From assembly GCF_004364175.1 (NCBI RefSeq), contig NZ_SNZW01000016.1, positions 219,133 through 283,132 on the forward strand: 64,000 bases of DNA, in the 5' to 3' direction. This stretch comes from Maribacter caenipelagi (lineage in GTDB: Bacteria; Bacteroidota; Bacteroidia; Flavobacteriales; Flavobacteriaceae). Positions 46,442 to 56,883 of this stretch are shown here, one piece after another. Below the pieces are notes generated by a model. It did no database searches. It had not been told where the DNA came from and was given only the letters and a program-made list of their open reading frames with translations. The translations under genes were made by a program, and so were the position numbers. Position 1 is the stretch's first letter. Each line of letters opens with the position of its first letter.

Positions 46442-47712
46442 TGAGAAAGGTGCTGGTCATTACTTATTATTGGCCACCTGCTGGCGGACCGGGAGTTCAA
46501 CGTTGGCTGAAGTTTGTAAAATATCTTAGAGACTTTGGTGTCGAGCCAGTACTGTATATTCCAGAGAATCCTCATTATCCACTTTTAGATGAATCTTTTT
46601 TACAGGATATTCCCGATGATTTAAAAATCTATAAGCATAGTGTAAAAGAGCCATATCGTATTGCGGCCATATTATCTAGTAAGAAAACAAAGCGTATTAG
46701 TTCTGGAATTATTCAAACTAAAAATCAGTCTTTTTTAGAGAAAACTCTTTTATGGATTAGGGGTAATCTGTTTATACCTGATGCCAGAAAGTTCTGGGTA
46801 AAACCTTCCGTTATTTTTTTAAAAGGTGTTTTAGAAAAAGAGGGTATTGATACCATAATAACTACAGGTCCACCACATAGCGTGCACCTTATTGGATACT
46901 ATTTAAAAAAATCTATATCATTAAAATGGATTGCAGATTTTCGTGATCCATGGACCACGATAGGGTATCATAAAAAACTAAAATTAACATCTTCTGCAGA
47001 AAAGAAACATAAGCAGCTGGAGTTTGATGTTTTAAATACAGCCGATAAAATTATTGTAACTAGTAATACTACGAAACAAGAATTTCAGCAGCTTACGAAT
47101 AAACCAATTAAAGTCATTACAAACGGATTTGACGGTGATATAGCTGCCAGTGATAATCTAGACTCAAAATTTACTATTGCTCATATAGGGTCATTATTAA
47201 GTGGGAGAAACCCTAGAAATCTCTGGAAGGTATTGTCAGATTTAGTCAATGAAAATATTGACTTTAAAAATGCTATGCAGTTACGTTTTATAGGTGTTGT
47301 TAGTGAAGAAATACTTGCATCGATTGCTGAATTTGGTTTGCAAGATTTTATTGAAATAGTAGGTTATGTTTCGCATCAAGAGGCTTTAGCTTATCAAAAG
47401 TCTTCGCAAGTTTTAATATTGGTAGAAATAGACTCTCAAGATACTATTGGTATCATACCTGGTAAGTTATTTGAATATATGGCGGCAAAGCGTCCTATTT
47501 TAGGTGTGGGACCTAGAAATTGGGAAGTTGCAGGTATCATTGATGAAACTGAAACAGGTAGAATATTTGACTATGCTGATGATATTGCGTTGAAAAATGT
47601 ACTTTTAAATTGGTTTCAAGATTTCCAGAAAGGAGAATTACAGATAAGTTCTGGTAGTATTGAGCAATACAGTAGAAGGGAACTCACCCGAAAATTGGTC
47701 GAATATATTTAA
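46441..47712 (+). CDS. GT4-like glycosyltransferase
   Basis: This 423-aa GT-B glycosyltransferase has the N-terminal VITYYWPPAGGPGVQRWLKF nucleotide-sugar-family pattern and the C-terminal motif EYMAAKRPILGVGP. It is probably cytoplasmic, acting on a surface-glycan intermediate. The ATG overlaps the YfhO stop codon (46439-46441) by one base, and its own stop codon overlaps the flippase ATG, so all three are translationally coupled. Confidence 0.83.
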   Translation: MRKVLVITYYWPPAGGPGVQRWLKFVKYLRDFGVEPVLYIPENPHYPLLDESFLQDIPDDLKIYKHSVKEPYRIAAILSSKKTKRISSGIIQTKNQSFLEKTLLWIRGNLFIPDARKFWVKPSVIFLKGVLEKEGIDTIITTGPPHSVHLIGYYLKKSISLKWIADFRDPWTTIGYHKKLKLTSSAEKKHKQLEFDVLNTADKIIVTSNTTKQEFQQLTNKPIKVITNGFDGDIAASDNLDSKFTIAHIGSLLSGRNPRNLWKVLSDLVNENIDFKNAMQLRFIGVVSEEILASIAEFGLQDFIEIVGYVSHQEALAYQKSSQVLILVEIDSQDTIGIIPGKLFEYMAAKRPILGVGPRNWEVAGIIDETETGRIFDYADDIALKNVLLNWFQDFQKGELQISSGSIEQYSRRELTRKLVEYI

Positions 47713-49166
47713 TGGGTATAGTATTAAAACAATCGTTGAATAATACAATTGTAACCTATTTTGGTTTTGCAATTGGGGCGGCGAACACCTTATTTTTGTA
47801 TACCAATTTTATGCTGCCAAGTAATTACGGATTAATACAAGTAATCTTATCTGTATCAGCTGTGCTAACGCCTATTTTAGCATTTGGTGTTCCTAACAGC
47901 TTGGTGAAATTCTATTCTAGTTTTAAAAACGAAAAATCTCAAGATTCTTTCTTAACCTTAATGCTGTTACTACCTTTGGTGCTAATTATACCGGTAGCTT
48001 TAATAAGTTATGTGGCAAATGACGCAATCGGAAATTTACTTTCAAGACAAAACGATATCGTTCGAGATTACGTTTGGCATATTTTTTTAGTGGGTATGGC
48101 GATGGCATATTTTGAGGTTTTTTATGCTTGGGCAAGAATTAGAATGAAATCTATGTTCGGCAATTTTATGAAAGAGATTTTTTGTAGAATTGGTCAAACC
48201 ATTTTGTTACTCCTTTTATATTTTAAAATTATTGATATTGAGTTTTTTATCAATGCATTGGTCGGTTTTTACTTAGTGCGTACCTTAATTATGAAACTGT
48301 ATGCATATTCTTTGCGTAAGCCAAAGTTAAACTTCTCCCCGCTGCAAAATTGGAAAACTATTGTAAAATATAGTGCTTTAATAATACTAGGTGGTTCTAC
48401 GGCAATTGTACTTATGGAGGTTGATAAGGTAATGTTGAACAACTTTCTAGAATTGGAGAATGTGGCTTTTTATGCGGTCGCAGGTTTTATTGCATCGACT
48501 ATAGCAGTGCCATCAAGAGCGATGCATCAGATTACGTACCCACTTACGGCAAAGCACATCAATGAGAATGATAGAGCTGCACTTTCGCAATTGTATCAAA
48601 AAAGTTCACTAACCTTATTTATAGTCGCCGGTATTCTTTTCTTGCTGATATTATTGAATTTAAATGAACTGTACGAGTTGTTGCCAAATAAATATGCAGG
48701 CGGATTCATGATTGTCTTTTGGGTAGGATTGATAAAAGTATATGATGCGCTGTTGGGTAATAATAATGCTATCTTATTTAATTCAGATTACTACCGTTCT
48801 ATCTTGTTTTTCGGAGCTTTATTGGCTGTAATGGCTATAGTATTCAATCTTTGGTTGATTCCGAAATATGGTATCGATGGTGCTGCTATTGCTAGTTTTA
48901 GTGCTTTTTTTATATACAATACACTAAAATTAGGGTATGTAAAATCGAAATTTAAAATGTTACCGTTTACCAATGAAACTCTGAAGGTGCTTGCGTTGTT
49001 GATAGCTCTTGGAGTTATTTTTTCAACTTTTTCATTTTCTTTTCATCCTATGCTAAACATAGTGTTAAAAAGTATTTTGATGATTGTTTTTTACGTTGGC
49101 GTTCTTTATCGTTTCAAAATATCTGAAGATGTCTATGGGGTTTTGAAAAAGTTCTTAACTCGTTAG
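47712..49166 (+). CDS. Polysaccharide/oligosaccharide flippase (MOP superfamily)
   Basis: This 484-aa protein has about 13-14 hydrophobic helices and the Wzx-like N-terminal MGIVLKQSLNNTIVTYFGFAIG. It likely flips a polyprenyl-linked glycan across the inner membrane. It overlaps the GT4 stop codon by one base, forming the glycan unit with YfhO. The end abuts the convergent AI-2E gene with no gap. Confidence 0.83.
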   Translation: MGIVLKQSLNNTIVTYFGFAIGAANTLFLYTNFMLPSNYGLIQVILSVSAVLTPILAFGVPNSLVKFYSSFKNEKSQDSFLTLMLLLPLVLIIPVALISYVANDAIGNLLSRQNDIVRDYVWHIFLVGMAMAYFEVFYAWARIRMKSMFGNFMKEIFCRIGQTILLLLLYFKIIDIEFFINALVGFYLVRTLIMKLYAYSLRKPKLNFSPLQNWKTIVKYSALIILGGSTAIVLMEVDKVMLNNFLELENVAFYAVAGFIASTIAVPSRAMHQITYPLTAKHINENDRAALSQLYQKSSLTLFIVAGILFLLILLNLNELYELLPNKYAGGFMIVFWVGLIKVYDALLGNNNAILFNSDYYRSILFFGALLAVMAIVFNLWLIPKYGIDGAAIASFSAFFIYNTLKLGYVKSKFKMLPFTNETLKVLALLIALGVIFSTFSFSFHPMLNIVLKSILMIVFYVGVLYRFKISEDVYGVLKKFLTR

Positions 49167-50204
49167 TTACATTTGTTGCTCTTTTGGTTTGCTAGATTTT
49201 TGAATGCCATATTGTTGCTTGTAAATTTTCACAATTATTAGGAAAAGATTTATAATTAAAGGACCAAAAATCAATCCTACAAATCCAAATAATGGAATAC
49301 CGATCAATACTCCGATCAAGGTTATTAATGGATGTGTACTATCTAATTTGTTAAGCACGAATAATCTAATCACATTATCGGTCATACCTACTACTACAAT
49401 ACCATAAATTAAAATTCCCCAGGCTTGAAAATCTTCTCCGCTAGCTAGGCTCAAAACAAATACAGGGAAAATACCTATAAATGTTCCTATAAACGGAATC
49501 ATAGAGCCTATAGTCACTATTACAAACCAAAAAAGAGGATTTTCTACACCGAATATAAAGAACCCGATAAGTGCAATGATTCCCTGCGCTATTGCTACTA
49601 AAGGAATTGCAATCGCATTAGATCGAACCACATTATCTATTTCTTTACCTAACGCAACGAGGTTTTTATTACTTAGAGGAATATATTCCAGCAAAGATTC
49701 TTTTAATTGTTTCGGGCTTTTTAGCATGTAATAAAGTAGAAATAATAGTATACCAAATGAAATCAAAATATTAAATGTACCACTTGCAAAACCTGAAAGA
49801 TTATCGGTTAACCAACCAGAAGCTTGTTCTGGATCGATAGTTGATGAAATATCATATTGGACATATTTTTCCACTTGAAATAACTGATCTTTTAAGGCTT
49901 TTGTAACTTGTTCAGATTTATCTGCGAAATCTCCTAATTGTGAACTTAGCATAAGACCTGCACCGGTCAATGGAATAAAAATACCAATGAATGCCGCTAT
50001 AATTAATAGCATGGCTGCCCATGATCGCTTTAATCCTTTTTCGATAAGTTTCAGCATCCACTTTCTTAGTACTACATATAATGTTAGCGCTCCAAGTACA
50101 CCAGAGATGTATGGTAGCATGTATTTTATAATCAACCCGCCTAGAAAAATAATCAATGCCAATATGATTAGCTGTCTAAGGATTTTGTGGTTTATCTTTT
50201 TCAT
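49167..50204 (-). CDS. AI-2E/PerM-family permease
   Basis: This 345-aa integral membrane protein has about seven to eight hydrophobic segments and the family pattern FIGTFIGIFPVFVLSLASGE plus GVLIGIPLFGFVGLIFGPL. Members export autoinducer-2 or act as Na+/H+ antiporters or efflux permeases; no substrate is inferable. The gene is convergent with the flippase gene, the two stop codons adjoining. Confidence 0.8.
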   Translation of the reverse strand: MKKINHKILRQLIILALIIFLGGLIIKYMLPYISGVLGALTLYVVLRKWMLKLIEKGLKRSWAAMLLIIAAFIGIFIPLTGAGLMLSSQLGDFADKSEQVTKALKDQLFQVEKYVQYDISSTIDPEQASGWLTDNLSGFASGTFNILISFGILLFLLYYMLKSPKQLKESLLEYIPLSNKNLVALGKEIDNVVRSNAIAIPLVAIAQGIIALIGFFIFGVENPLFWFVIVTIGSMIPFIGTFIGIFPVFVLSLASGEDFQAWGILIYGIVVVGMTDNVIRLFVLNKLDSTHPLITLIGVLIGIPLFGFVGLIFGPLIINLFLIIVKIYKQQYGIQKSSKPKEQQM

Positions 50205-50346
50205 TATGGTAGTTGCTATAGGAATTTAGAATCGGTTGAAATTTAGGAGTATATGATTAGGATCATTAACTCACTTCAGTTTTTTAATAGTCCTATAGTA
50301 TATCTAGTAGAAATCACCTAAAACCTAATTAACTTTGAGGGGTACT

Positions 50347-51210
50347 ATGCAGCAAAAAGAAATACATATAGTTAATGAAAATGTAACTCCAATGAGACTG
50401 CAAGAATATGGGGTAGGGGTGTTTCAGCGTATTTTGACAAAATCTGCTTTGAAGAAAGCGATAAAGAAAAAGTTGATTTTAGTTGATGGGGTAATTGCTA
50501 CTACCGCAACTATGATTATTGGAGGAGAAACTATTATATATCAACATCCTCAAGAGAATGAAAATAATACTCGGCTTATTTTAAAACTAGATGTGGTTTA
50601 TGAAGATGAATATTTGGCGGTTATCAATAAACCAGCAGGGATTTTAGTAAGTGGTAACGGATTTAAAACCGTAGCAAATGCACTAGCCCAAAATTTAAAA
50701 AAGAGTTTAGCAACAGATGCCGTTAGCCCGCAACCTGTTCACCGTTTAGATTACGCCACAACGGGTTTGCTATTAGTAGGTAAAACAAGTAGCGTTATTA
50801 CCGACCTTAATCAGTTATTTGAAAACAAGAAAATTCAAAAGGAATATTTTGCGGTGACTATACGTAGTATGGATACCGTTGGAACTATTAAATATAATAT
50901 AGATGATAAGCCAGCTAAGTCTTCGTTTGAAGTTTTAGAATCAATTGTTTCTGAACGCTTTTCATACCTAAACTTGGTAAAACTGAGTCCGCATACCGGT
51001 AGAAGGCATCAATTAAGAAAGCATTTGTTATCTATAGGGAATCCTATTTTAGGAGATGCCACTTATTTTTTAACCGGACTCCAATTAAAAAGGAAAGGAT
51101 TGTATTTACATGCGAAGACACTTTGCTTTCAACATCCTGTTACTAATAAAGAAATATATATTGAATCTAAGCTGCCTAAAAAATTCACTAAACTTTTTCC
51201 TGACCAATAA
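50347..51210 (+). CDS. RluA-family pseudouridine synthase
   Basis: This 287-aa RNA pseudouridine synthase has an S4-like N-terminal region (about 15-60) and the catalytic motif HRLDYATTGLLL (Asp135). The end pattern HTGRRHQLRKHLLSIGNPILGD is typical of RluA/RluC/RluD. The start is taken at ATG 50347, with TTTGAGGGG just upstream as a possible Shine-Dalgarno site; an in-frame TTG at 50335 would add 4 residues and overlaps that G-rich sequence. The site modified is not readable. Confidence 0.83.
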   Translation: MQQKEIHIVNENVTPMRLQEYGVGVFQRILTKSALKKAIKKKLILVDGVIATTATMIIGGETIIYQHPQENENNTRLILKLDVVYEDEYLAVINKPAGILVSGNGFKTVANALAQNLKKSLATDAVSPQPVHRLDYATTGLLLVGKTSSVITDLNQLFENKKIQKEYFAVTIRSMDTVGTIKYNIDDKPAKSSFEVLESIVSERFSYLNLVKLSPHTGRRHQLRKHLLSIGNPILGDATYFLTGLQLKRKGLYLHAKTLCFQHPVTNKEIYIESKLPKKFTKLFPDQ

Positions 51211-51226
51211 ATCTAAACTAATAGAA

Positions 51227-51262
51227 AAAGCGCCGCAATGAATTAAATCACTACGGCGCTTT
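51227..51262 (-). terminator. Terminator for the Arg/Ser/Thr-rich protein gene
   Basis: The arms AAAGCGCCG and CGGCGCTTT are followed by a T run on the minus strand only (TTTTTC), so it ends the minus-strand gene. Confidence 0.7.
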
Positions 51263-51288
51263 ACAACTAACCAACCTAAAAACTTATT

Positions 51289-52497
51289 TTAATTTCTTCT
51301 ACTACTTCTAGTCGCTGAACTTGTTCTTGAACTTGAGCTTCTAGCAGGAGCTTTACTCACTGATCTTGAACTAGAACTTCTACTTACAGTACTTCTAGAC
51401 GGACTACTAGTCGCTTTTTTAGATACACTACTACGTTGAGTTCTTGTATTTGTTGCAGTTCTAGTGTTTGCACTTCTGCTAACTGGTTTTTTATACGTAG
51501 TAGTACTTCTTTTTACAGTAGTACTTCTAGGTGTACGTGTAATTTCTCTTTTAGTAACTGTTCTACTAGGTGTGTTACGAACCGATGAGCTATTGCTTCT
51601 CTTTACCGTACCGTTATTAGAAGAGCTTCTTGTAACTGTTATGTTTTGAGTAGTTCTACCGCTATTCGTATTGCTACGTTTTACTGTAGTTGATCTATTT
51701 ACAGTTGAGTTTCTATTTGCTCTTGTTGTATTATTAGATGCCAACGTTCTGTTTGTTCTTAAACCATTATCTCTCTTGGCAACAGTTCTATTACTTCTAT
51801 AGTTGTTGTTTCTTACCGCAACACGCTTATCATTTCTGTAAATGGTAGATCTGTTATTTCTAACCTTGTTGTATCTATGTTGATTTCCAACATTTACATA
51901 AGCCTTTCTATAGTTATTTCTATAAGGACTATAGTAAGAATATCTAACAGGAGTGTAATATCTTCTGTAAGGGCTATTGTATACAAAGCTAAATCCTATT
52001 GCAGGTCTTACGAACCATCTATGAAATGGACGGTAAACATATCTTCTGTTGTATATGTTGATATAACCTGTATGGTAATCATAAAAACCACGGTTGTTAT
52101 AATAAACATTCATGTTACCTACACTACGAACTCTGTTGTTCGCATAATTGATATTTACATCACCTATTTCACTTACACGACCATAATAGTCATAAAAGAT
52201 AGGCACATTCTCTACCTGAATTACTGCACCATAATCATCGTACTGAGCAAACGGACTATAATCGTAACCAGAGTTAAATGTTACTCCGTTTTTTCTTCCC
52301 GATACCTGATTTTCGATATAAAAATCGAATTCACCATCTGGGTAAACAGAAAATGTAATTCCGTTTTCTATAAAAATAAATGAGTTGTCGTATCTATAAG
52401 AATTGCTGGTTGCAACCTTATCTTCGTTAATACCTGTAGCGAATACACCTGTGGTGCTAAAAATCATCGCTGTAAAAAGTAGTACTAAGTTCTTCAT
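51289..52497 (-). CDS. Secreted Arg/Ser/Thr/Asn-rich low-complexity protein
   Basis: This 402-aa protein has a signal peptide (about 1-21, VFA), an N-terminal beta-like region rich in Tyr/Asp (22-130), then a Tyr/Arg-rich segment (about 130-230) and a C-terminal 170-residue stretch dominated by Arg, Ser, Thr and Asn (TRTATNTRTQRS and similar). It is strongly basic. It may be a cell-surface, biofilm or nucleic-acid-binding protein. I recognise no family; disorder and charge are what can be seen. Confidence 0.6.
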   Translation of the reverse strand: MKNLVLLFTAMIFSTTGVFATGINEDKVATSNSYRYDNSFIFIENGITFSVYPDGEFDFYIENQVSGRKNGVTFNSGYDYSPFAQYDDYGAVIQVENVPIFYDYYGRVSEIGDVNINYANNRVRSVGNMNVYYNNRGFYDYHTGYINIYNRRYVYRPFHRWFVRPAIGFSFVYNSPYRRYYTPVRYSYYSPYRNNYRKAYVNVGNQHRYNKVRNNRSTIYRNDKRVAVRNNNYRSNRTVAKRDNGLRTNRTLASNNTTRANRNSTVNRSTTVKRSNTNSGRTTQNITVTRSSSNNGTVKRSNSSSVRNTPSRTVTKREITRTPRSTTVKRSTTTYKKPVSRSANTRTATNTRTQRSSVSKKATSSPSRSTVSRSSSSRSVSKAPARSSSSRTSSATRSSRRN

Positions 52498-52661
52498 AAT
52501 ATAAGGTTTTAAATCTGCCCCCTTAGGCAGTTGTTCTAAATGTAATTATTCACATTCTCTTAGTGTATTACAAACAGCGTGCCAAAAAATGAAACCCTTG
52601 ATTATACTGTTGATAATCAATGGTTTATATATAAATGTAATATTTTGTTTATTGAGTTGTT

Positions 52662-55442
52662 TTATTTTAATTTCTCTTTTAGGTAGCTAGCGGTATACGA
52701 TTTTTTATTTTTTGCAACCTCTTCTGGTGTGCCCTCGGCTAATAACTGTCCGCCATTTTCACCACCACCTGGTCCGAGGTCGATAATATAATCGGCACAT
52801 TTTATTAACTCTATATTATGCTCGATGACCACAATCGAATGTCCTTTTTTAATAAGGGCATTAAATGATTTTAATAATTTCTGAATATCGTGAAAGTGTA
52901 ATCCGGTTGTTGGCTCATCAAAAATGAAAAGCGCTTTATCTTTGGTGCTACCTTTTATTAAGAACGATGCCAATTTAATACGTTGCGCTTCACCACCAGA
53001 TAGGGTAGAAGAAGATTGCCCTAGGGTTACATAACCTAAACCTACATCTTGTAATGGTTTCAGTTTGGTAACTATTTTAGTCTGCTCTCCGGTTTCAAAA
53101 AACTGAATTGCATTGTCAATGGTCATATTAAGAACATCATCGATATTGGCATTATTGAAAGTAACTTCTAAAACTTCTTTCTTAAATCGTTTTCCACTAC
53201 AAGTTTCACACTCTAAGTGTACGTCGGCCATAAACTGCATTTCTACAGTAATTTCACCTTCGCCTTTACATTTCTCACAACGACCACCATCAACATTAAA
53301 AGAAAAATGCTTTGGCTGGTAGTTTCTAATTTTACTTAGTTTTTGCCCAGCATACAAACTTCTAATATCATCATACGCCTTTATATAAGTAACAGGGTTA
53401 GAACGTGATGATCTACCAATAGGGTTTTGATCTACAAATTCTACATGCTTAATGTGTTTAAATTTACCTTCTACAGAAGTATGCTGACCTGCTTTCTCAC
53501 CATAGCCACCTGTTTCTTTTAATATAATAGGATATAACAATTTCTTAACCAAGGTACTCTTTCCACTACCGGATACTCCTGTAACTACAGTAAGCATATC
53601 TAGCGGAAAAGTAACATTGATGTTTTTAAGGTTATGCTCTCGTACACCATTTATGGTAATATGATTTTTTGATGTTCTTCTTTCTTTCGGAACTTTAATC
53701 TCCATCTTACCATTCAAATACTGTGCGGTAAGCGATTTTGATTTTAGTATTTCTTTTAATGTTCCCTTCGCCACAACTTCACCACCATGTGTACCAGCTT
53801 CCGGACCTATATCGATAACCATATCTGCAGCTTTCATGATATCTTCATCATGCTCTACTACAATTACAGTGTTGCCTAAGTTTCGCAACGATATTAAAAC
53901 TTCTATTAAATTTTCGGTATCTCTTGGGTGCAAACCAATGCTAGGTTCATCTAATATGTACATAGACCCCACCAAGCTACTACCTAATGAGGTAGCCAGA
54001 TTTATTCGCTGACTTTCTCCACCAGATAAAGTGTTCGATTTTCTATTTATGGTCAAGTAGTTCAAACCTACTTTGTCTAAAAATCCTAGTCTTGTATTTA
54101 TTTCAACTAAAAGTCTCTTCGCAATTGTAGCATCATTTTCATTTAGTTTAAGCTCATTAAAGAAAACAATCAATTTTTCAATAGATAAACCTACTAACGA
54201 TGAAATAGATGCTCCGCCAACTTTTACGTAATCGGTTTCTGGGCGTAGACGTTTTCCATTACAAACATTACATTTTGTTTTACCTCTATACCTAGAGAGC
54301 ATCACTCTGTTCTGAATTTTATAGCTTTTCTCCTCTAACATTCCAAAGAACTTATGAAGACCTATAAAATGGGCATTGCCATCCCAAACCAATTGTTTTT
54401 GCTCTTCAGAAAGTTCAAACCATGGTTTATGAATAGGAAAATCATACTTGTAAGCAGAGTTTACCAATTGATCGCGATAAAAACTCATGCTTTCACCTCG
54501 CCAAGGGAAAATGGCATTTTCAAAAACAGATAAAGCAGTATTAGGCACCACTAAATCTTCATCTATACCTATGACATCGCCATACCCTTCACATTTAGGA
54601 CACGCACCATACGGATTGTTAAAACTAAAAAGGTGAACATTAGGCTCAAGAAAAGCCATACCATCCAACTCAAATTTATTGCTGAAAGGTGTTTGTTTGC
54701 CATCTGCTAATTCTTCTATGATACATTCGCCCTTTCCTTCAAAGAAAGCAGTATCGACGGCATTTGCCAAACGATTGTAAAAGTCCTCATCATTTTTGGT
54801 GATAATTCTATCGATAACCAGATCGAACTTTTTACCAATATCCTCAGGAGCTTGGTCTATACGTAGTACCTTATCATTATACTTAATACGTGCATAACCT
54901 TGTTTAGAAAATAACTCTAAAGACTTTAGAGCATCTCGGTCTTCACGAATAACTATTGGTGCTAGTAATAGTAGTTTGGTTCCCTCATCATATATTTTTA
55001 CATGATTTACGACATCTGTGACGGTGTGCTTTTTTACTTCTTCACCAGAAATAGGTGAGAAGGTTTTACCAATACGTGCGTATAACAGCTTTATGTAATC
55101 ATAAATCTCGGTTGTGGTACCCACGGTAGATCTTGGGTTGGTAGAATTAACCTTTTGCTCTATGGCAATTGCTGGCGCTATACCTTTTATATAATCTACT
55201 TTTGGCTTGTCAAGCTTACCTAAGAACTGCCTGGCGTACGAAGACAGACTTTCTACATATCGTCTTTGACCTTCGGCATACAGGGTGTCAAAAGCTAAAC
55301 TAGATTTACCAGAACCGGATAAACCAGTAATTACGACAAGTTTATTTCTAGGGATTACGACATCAATATTTTTAAGATTATGCAATTTTGCACCTTTAAT
55401 TATGATGTTTTCTTTCGGATTTACTTCGGTGAGTGTAGGCAT
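52662..55442 (-). CDS. uvrA: UvrABC excinuclease subunit A
   Basis: This 926-aa DNA-damage sensor has two ABC ATPase modules (Walker [13 protein letters not shown] near residue 40 and [12 protein letters not shown] near residue 620) and two ABC signatures ([26 protein letters not shown]). Zinc-binding cysteines are present ([37 protein letters not shown]), as expected for UvrA. Length matches UvrA (~940 aa). A candidate promoter lies 17 nt upstream of the start. It acts with UvrB and UvrC, which are not in this window. Confidence 0.95.
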   Translation of the reverse strand: MPTLTEVNPKENIIIKGAKLHNLKNIDVVIPRNKLVVITGLSGSGKSSLAFDTLYAEGQRRYVESLSSYARQFLGKLDKPKVDYIKGIAPAIAIEQKVNSTNPRSTVGTTTEIYDYIKLLYARIGKTFSPISGEEVKKHTVTDVVNHVKIYDEGTKLLLLAPIVIREDRDALKSLELFSKQGYARIKYNDKVLRIDQAPEDIGKKFDLVIDRIITKNDEDFYNRLANAVDTAFFEGKGECIIEELADGKQTPFSNKFELDGMAFLEPNVHLFSFNNPYGACPKCEGYGDVIGIDEDLVVPNTALSVFENAIFPWRGESMSFYRDQLVNSAYKYDFPIHKPWFELSEEQKQLVWDGNAHFIGLHKFFGMLEEKSYKIQNRVMLSRYRGKTKCNVCNGKRLRPETDYVKVGGASISSLVGLSIEKLIVFFNELKLNENDATIAKRLLVEINTRLGFLDKVGLNYLTINRKSNTLSGGESQRINLATSLGSSLVGSMYILDEPSIGLHPRDTENLIEVLISLRNLGNTVIVVEHDEDIMKAADMVIDIGPEAGTHGGEVVAKGTLKEILKSKSLTAQYLNGKMEIKVPKERRTSKNHITINGVREHNLKNINVTFPLDMLTVVTGVSGSGKSTLVKKLLYPIILKETGGYGEKAGQHTSVEGKFKHIKHVEFVDQNPIGRSSRSNPVTYIKAYDDIRSLYAGQKLSKIRNYQPKHFSFNVDGGRCEKCKGEGEITVEMQFMADVHLECETCSGKRFKKEVLEVTFNNANIDDVLNMTIDNAIQFFETGEQTKIVTKLKPLQDVGLGYVTLGQSSSTLSGGEAQRIKLASFLIKGSTKDKALFIFDEPTTGLHFHDIQKLLKSFNALIKKGHSIVVIEHNIELIKCADYIIDLGPGGGENGGQLLAEGTPEEVAKNKKSYTASYLKEKLK

Positions 55443-55459
55443 ACAAATATCTAAGGATA

Positions 55460-55467
55460 CAAAGATA
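55460..55467 (-). promoter_or_regulatory. Candidate -7 promoter element of uvrA
   Basis: It reads TATCTTTG on the minus strand, 17 nt before the uvrA ATG. Confidence 0.45.
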
Positions 55468-55558
55468 CGCTTTGCCTTTTTTCTGAACTAAAAAATGCGG
55501 TTTATCTAAAAATAGTAGAAGAAATTTTCACATTTTTATAAGAGTATTTATTTTTTTA

Positions 55559-55566
55559 TATCTTTG
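55559..55566 (+). promoter_or_regulatory. Candidate -7 promoter element of the first sigma-factor gene
   Basis: TATCTTTG matches TAnnTTTG, about 119 nt before ATG 55686, leaving a long leader. Confidence 0.4.
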
Positions 55567-55685
55567 GAATCTCATTAAAATTCAATTAGCCTATAACGCA
55601 ACATTACTTTTAAAAGTTAGAATTTAACCATTAGACCCTTATTCATTAGAATTTGGGGCTGCTTTTTAACCCTACAAGTAACGTT

Positions 55686-56267
55686 ATGGTAGTACAAATT
55701 GAAGATTCCCAATTAGTAAAAAAATACATTCAAGGAGACGAAAGAGCTATTGAAGCTCTAATTAATCGTCATAATTCTCGTCTTACAGGTTTTATCTATT
55801 CTAAAGTAGGTGACCGCGAACTTACCGAAGATATTTTTCAAGATACATTTATGAAAGTTATACGTACTCTGAAAAGAGGTGCATATAATGAAGAAGGTAA
55901 GTTTTTACCATGGGTAATGCGTATTGCGCATAATCTTGTAATCGATCATTTTAGAAAACATAATAGAATGCCAATGTATAATAGCAAAGAAAGCTATAAT
56001 ATATTTTCGTTATTAGGTGATGATAAGTTGAATGCAGAAAAGCAATTGATCAAAGAACAAATAGATTCTGATTTGTTACGTATGATCAAAGAGTTGCCAG
56101 AAGATCAGCAAGAAGTTTTAGAGATGCGTATATATAAGGATATGAGCTTTAAAGAAATTTCTGATAATACAGGTGTAAGTATTAATACTGCTTTAGGTAG
56201 AATGCGTTATGCATTAATTAATCTTAGAAAGCTGGTAGAGGCCAATAACATAGTTTTAACGAATTAA
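55686..56267 (+). CDS. Sigma-70-family RNA polymerase sigma factor, copy 1
   Basis: This 193-aa sigma factor of ECF-like type has region 2 (about 10-95, with FIYSKVGDRELTEDIFQDTFMKV and WVMRIAHNLVIDHFR) and region 4 (about 130-190, with LPEDQQEVLEMRIYKDMSFKEISDNTGVSINT). The start is set at 55686 (MVVQIEDSQ) because it aligns with copy 2 at 56884 and gives the same length; an upstream in-frame start at 55653 would add 11 residues. No anti-sigma gene follows; instead a 47-aa ORF lies 74 nt downstream. It is a near-duplicate of the gene at 56884. Confidence 0.87.
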   Translation: MVVQIEDSQLVKKYIQGDERAIEALINRHNSRLTGFIYSKVGDRELTEDIFQDTFMKVIRTLKRGAYNEEGKFLPWVMRIAHNLVIDHFRKHNRMPMYNSKESYNIFSLLGDDKLNAEKQLIKEQIDSDLLRMIKELPEDQQEVLEMRIYKDMSFKEISDNTGVSINTALGRMRYALINLRKLVEANNIVLTN

Positions 56268-56341
56268 TAGGTCGCAGGTCGAGTGGATCTACTATCTTCA
56301 TGCATCTGTCGTTCTTTAGATGAACCTAAACAACACGTAGC

Positions 56342-56485
56342 ATGGAAAAATTATACACGAAAGACCAGAATAAAACTAAATTAGTAAAAGCTAAGTCAGA
56401 AACTATTCAGTTTTTGCTTTCTTATTCTAAGTCTTTAAATATTACAGAAGTTGACGGTTTGCAGTTTGAGAGTAATTTAAACTAG
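56342..56485 (+). CDS. 47-aa conserved small protein downstream of sigma copy 1
   Basis: A short ORF of 47 codons (starts MEKLYTKDQNK, with core TIQFLLSYSKSL, ends LQFESNLN) lies 74 nt after the sigma stop codon. The paralogue at 57538 is also 47 aa and about 22 of 47 residues match when the two are aligned without gaps. A hairpin terminator follows 20 nt after the stop codon. It has no hydrophobic segment or cysteines. An anti-sigma or regulatory role is inference. Confidence 0.65.
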   Translation: MEKLYTKDQNKTKLVKAKSETIQFLLSYSKSLNITEVDGLQFESNLN

Positions 56486-56505
56486 AACAATCTTTAATTA
56501 TATAT

Positions 56506-56538
56506 AAACCCTTAGGCGATGCTTGAGGGTTTTTTTTG
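56506..56538 (+). terminator. Terminator after the first sigma/small-protein module
   Basis: The arms AAACCCT and AGGGTTT are followed by a T run of about 8. Confidence 0.78.
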
Positions 56539-56829
56539 TTTAAAATGGGTTTAATGCCGTTATTTAACCTTTGTAGATACCTAATTACGTGTAGGAGAAC
56601 AATGTTTTCTATACTACCTTATATATAGTTATAGTAATGCCGGGCTAATAATTAAGGGCTTTTAGGTCATTTTTACCTTTCCTACATTTTTCTGCCGAAC
56701 TTTCTGAAATTGTTTTTATTGTGTCGAAATATACTTTTTCGATGTTTCACATCATAAATACGTGTTTTGACAACATACTTTTTCCTACAGCGACCCTTTT
56801 ATCTAGTTTTATATCAGAAATAAAAAACA
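56539..56829. other. Spacer upstream of sigma copy 2
   Basis: About 290 bp of AT-rich non-coding sequence before the direct repeats. It should hold the promoter of sigma copy 2. I see no ORF longer than a few dozen codons and no clear TAnnTTTG with matching -33. Confidence 0.35.
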
Positions 56830-56869
56830 AACCAATTAACTAAAAGATTTCCCAATCTTAACCAATTAA
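56830..56869. repeat. Direct repeats AACCAATTAA in the sigma-copy-2 leader
   Basis: Two copies of AACCAATTAA (56830-56839 and 56860-56869) are 30 bp apart, start to start, about three helical turns. The same decamer occurs a third time over the stop codon of sigma copy 2 (57456-57465), where it encodes the C-terminal residues. The first two could be protein-binding sites. Confidence 0.5.
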
Positions 56870-56883
56870 AGAAAGTAACTCGT

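Noticed and set aside
51464-51649. Plus-strand frame inside the Arg/Ser/Thr-rich gene
   Set aside because: A hydrophobic shadow of the repetitive Arg/Ser/Thr codons on the opposite strand.
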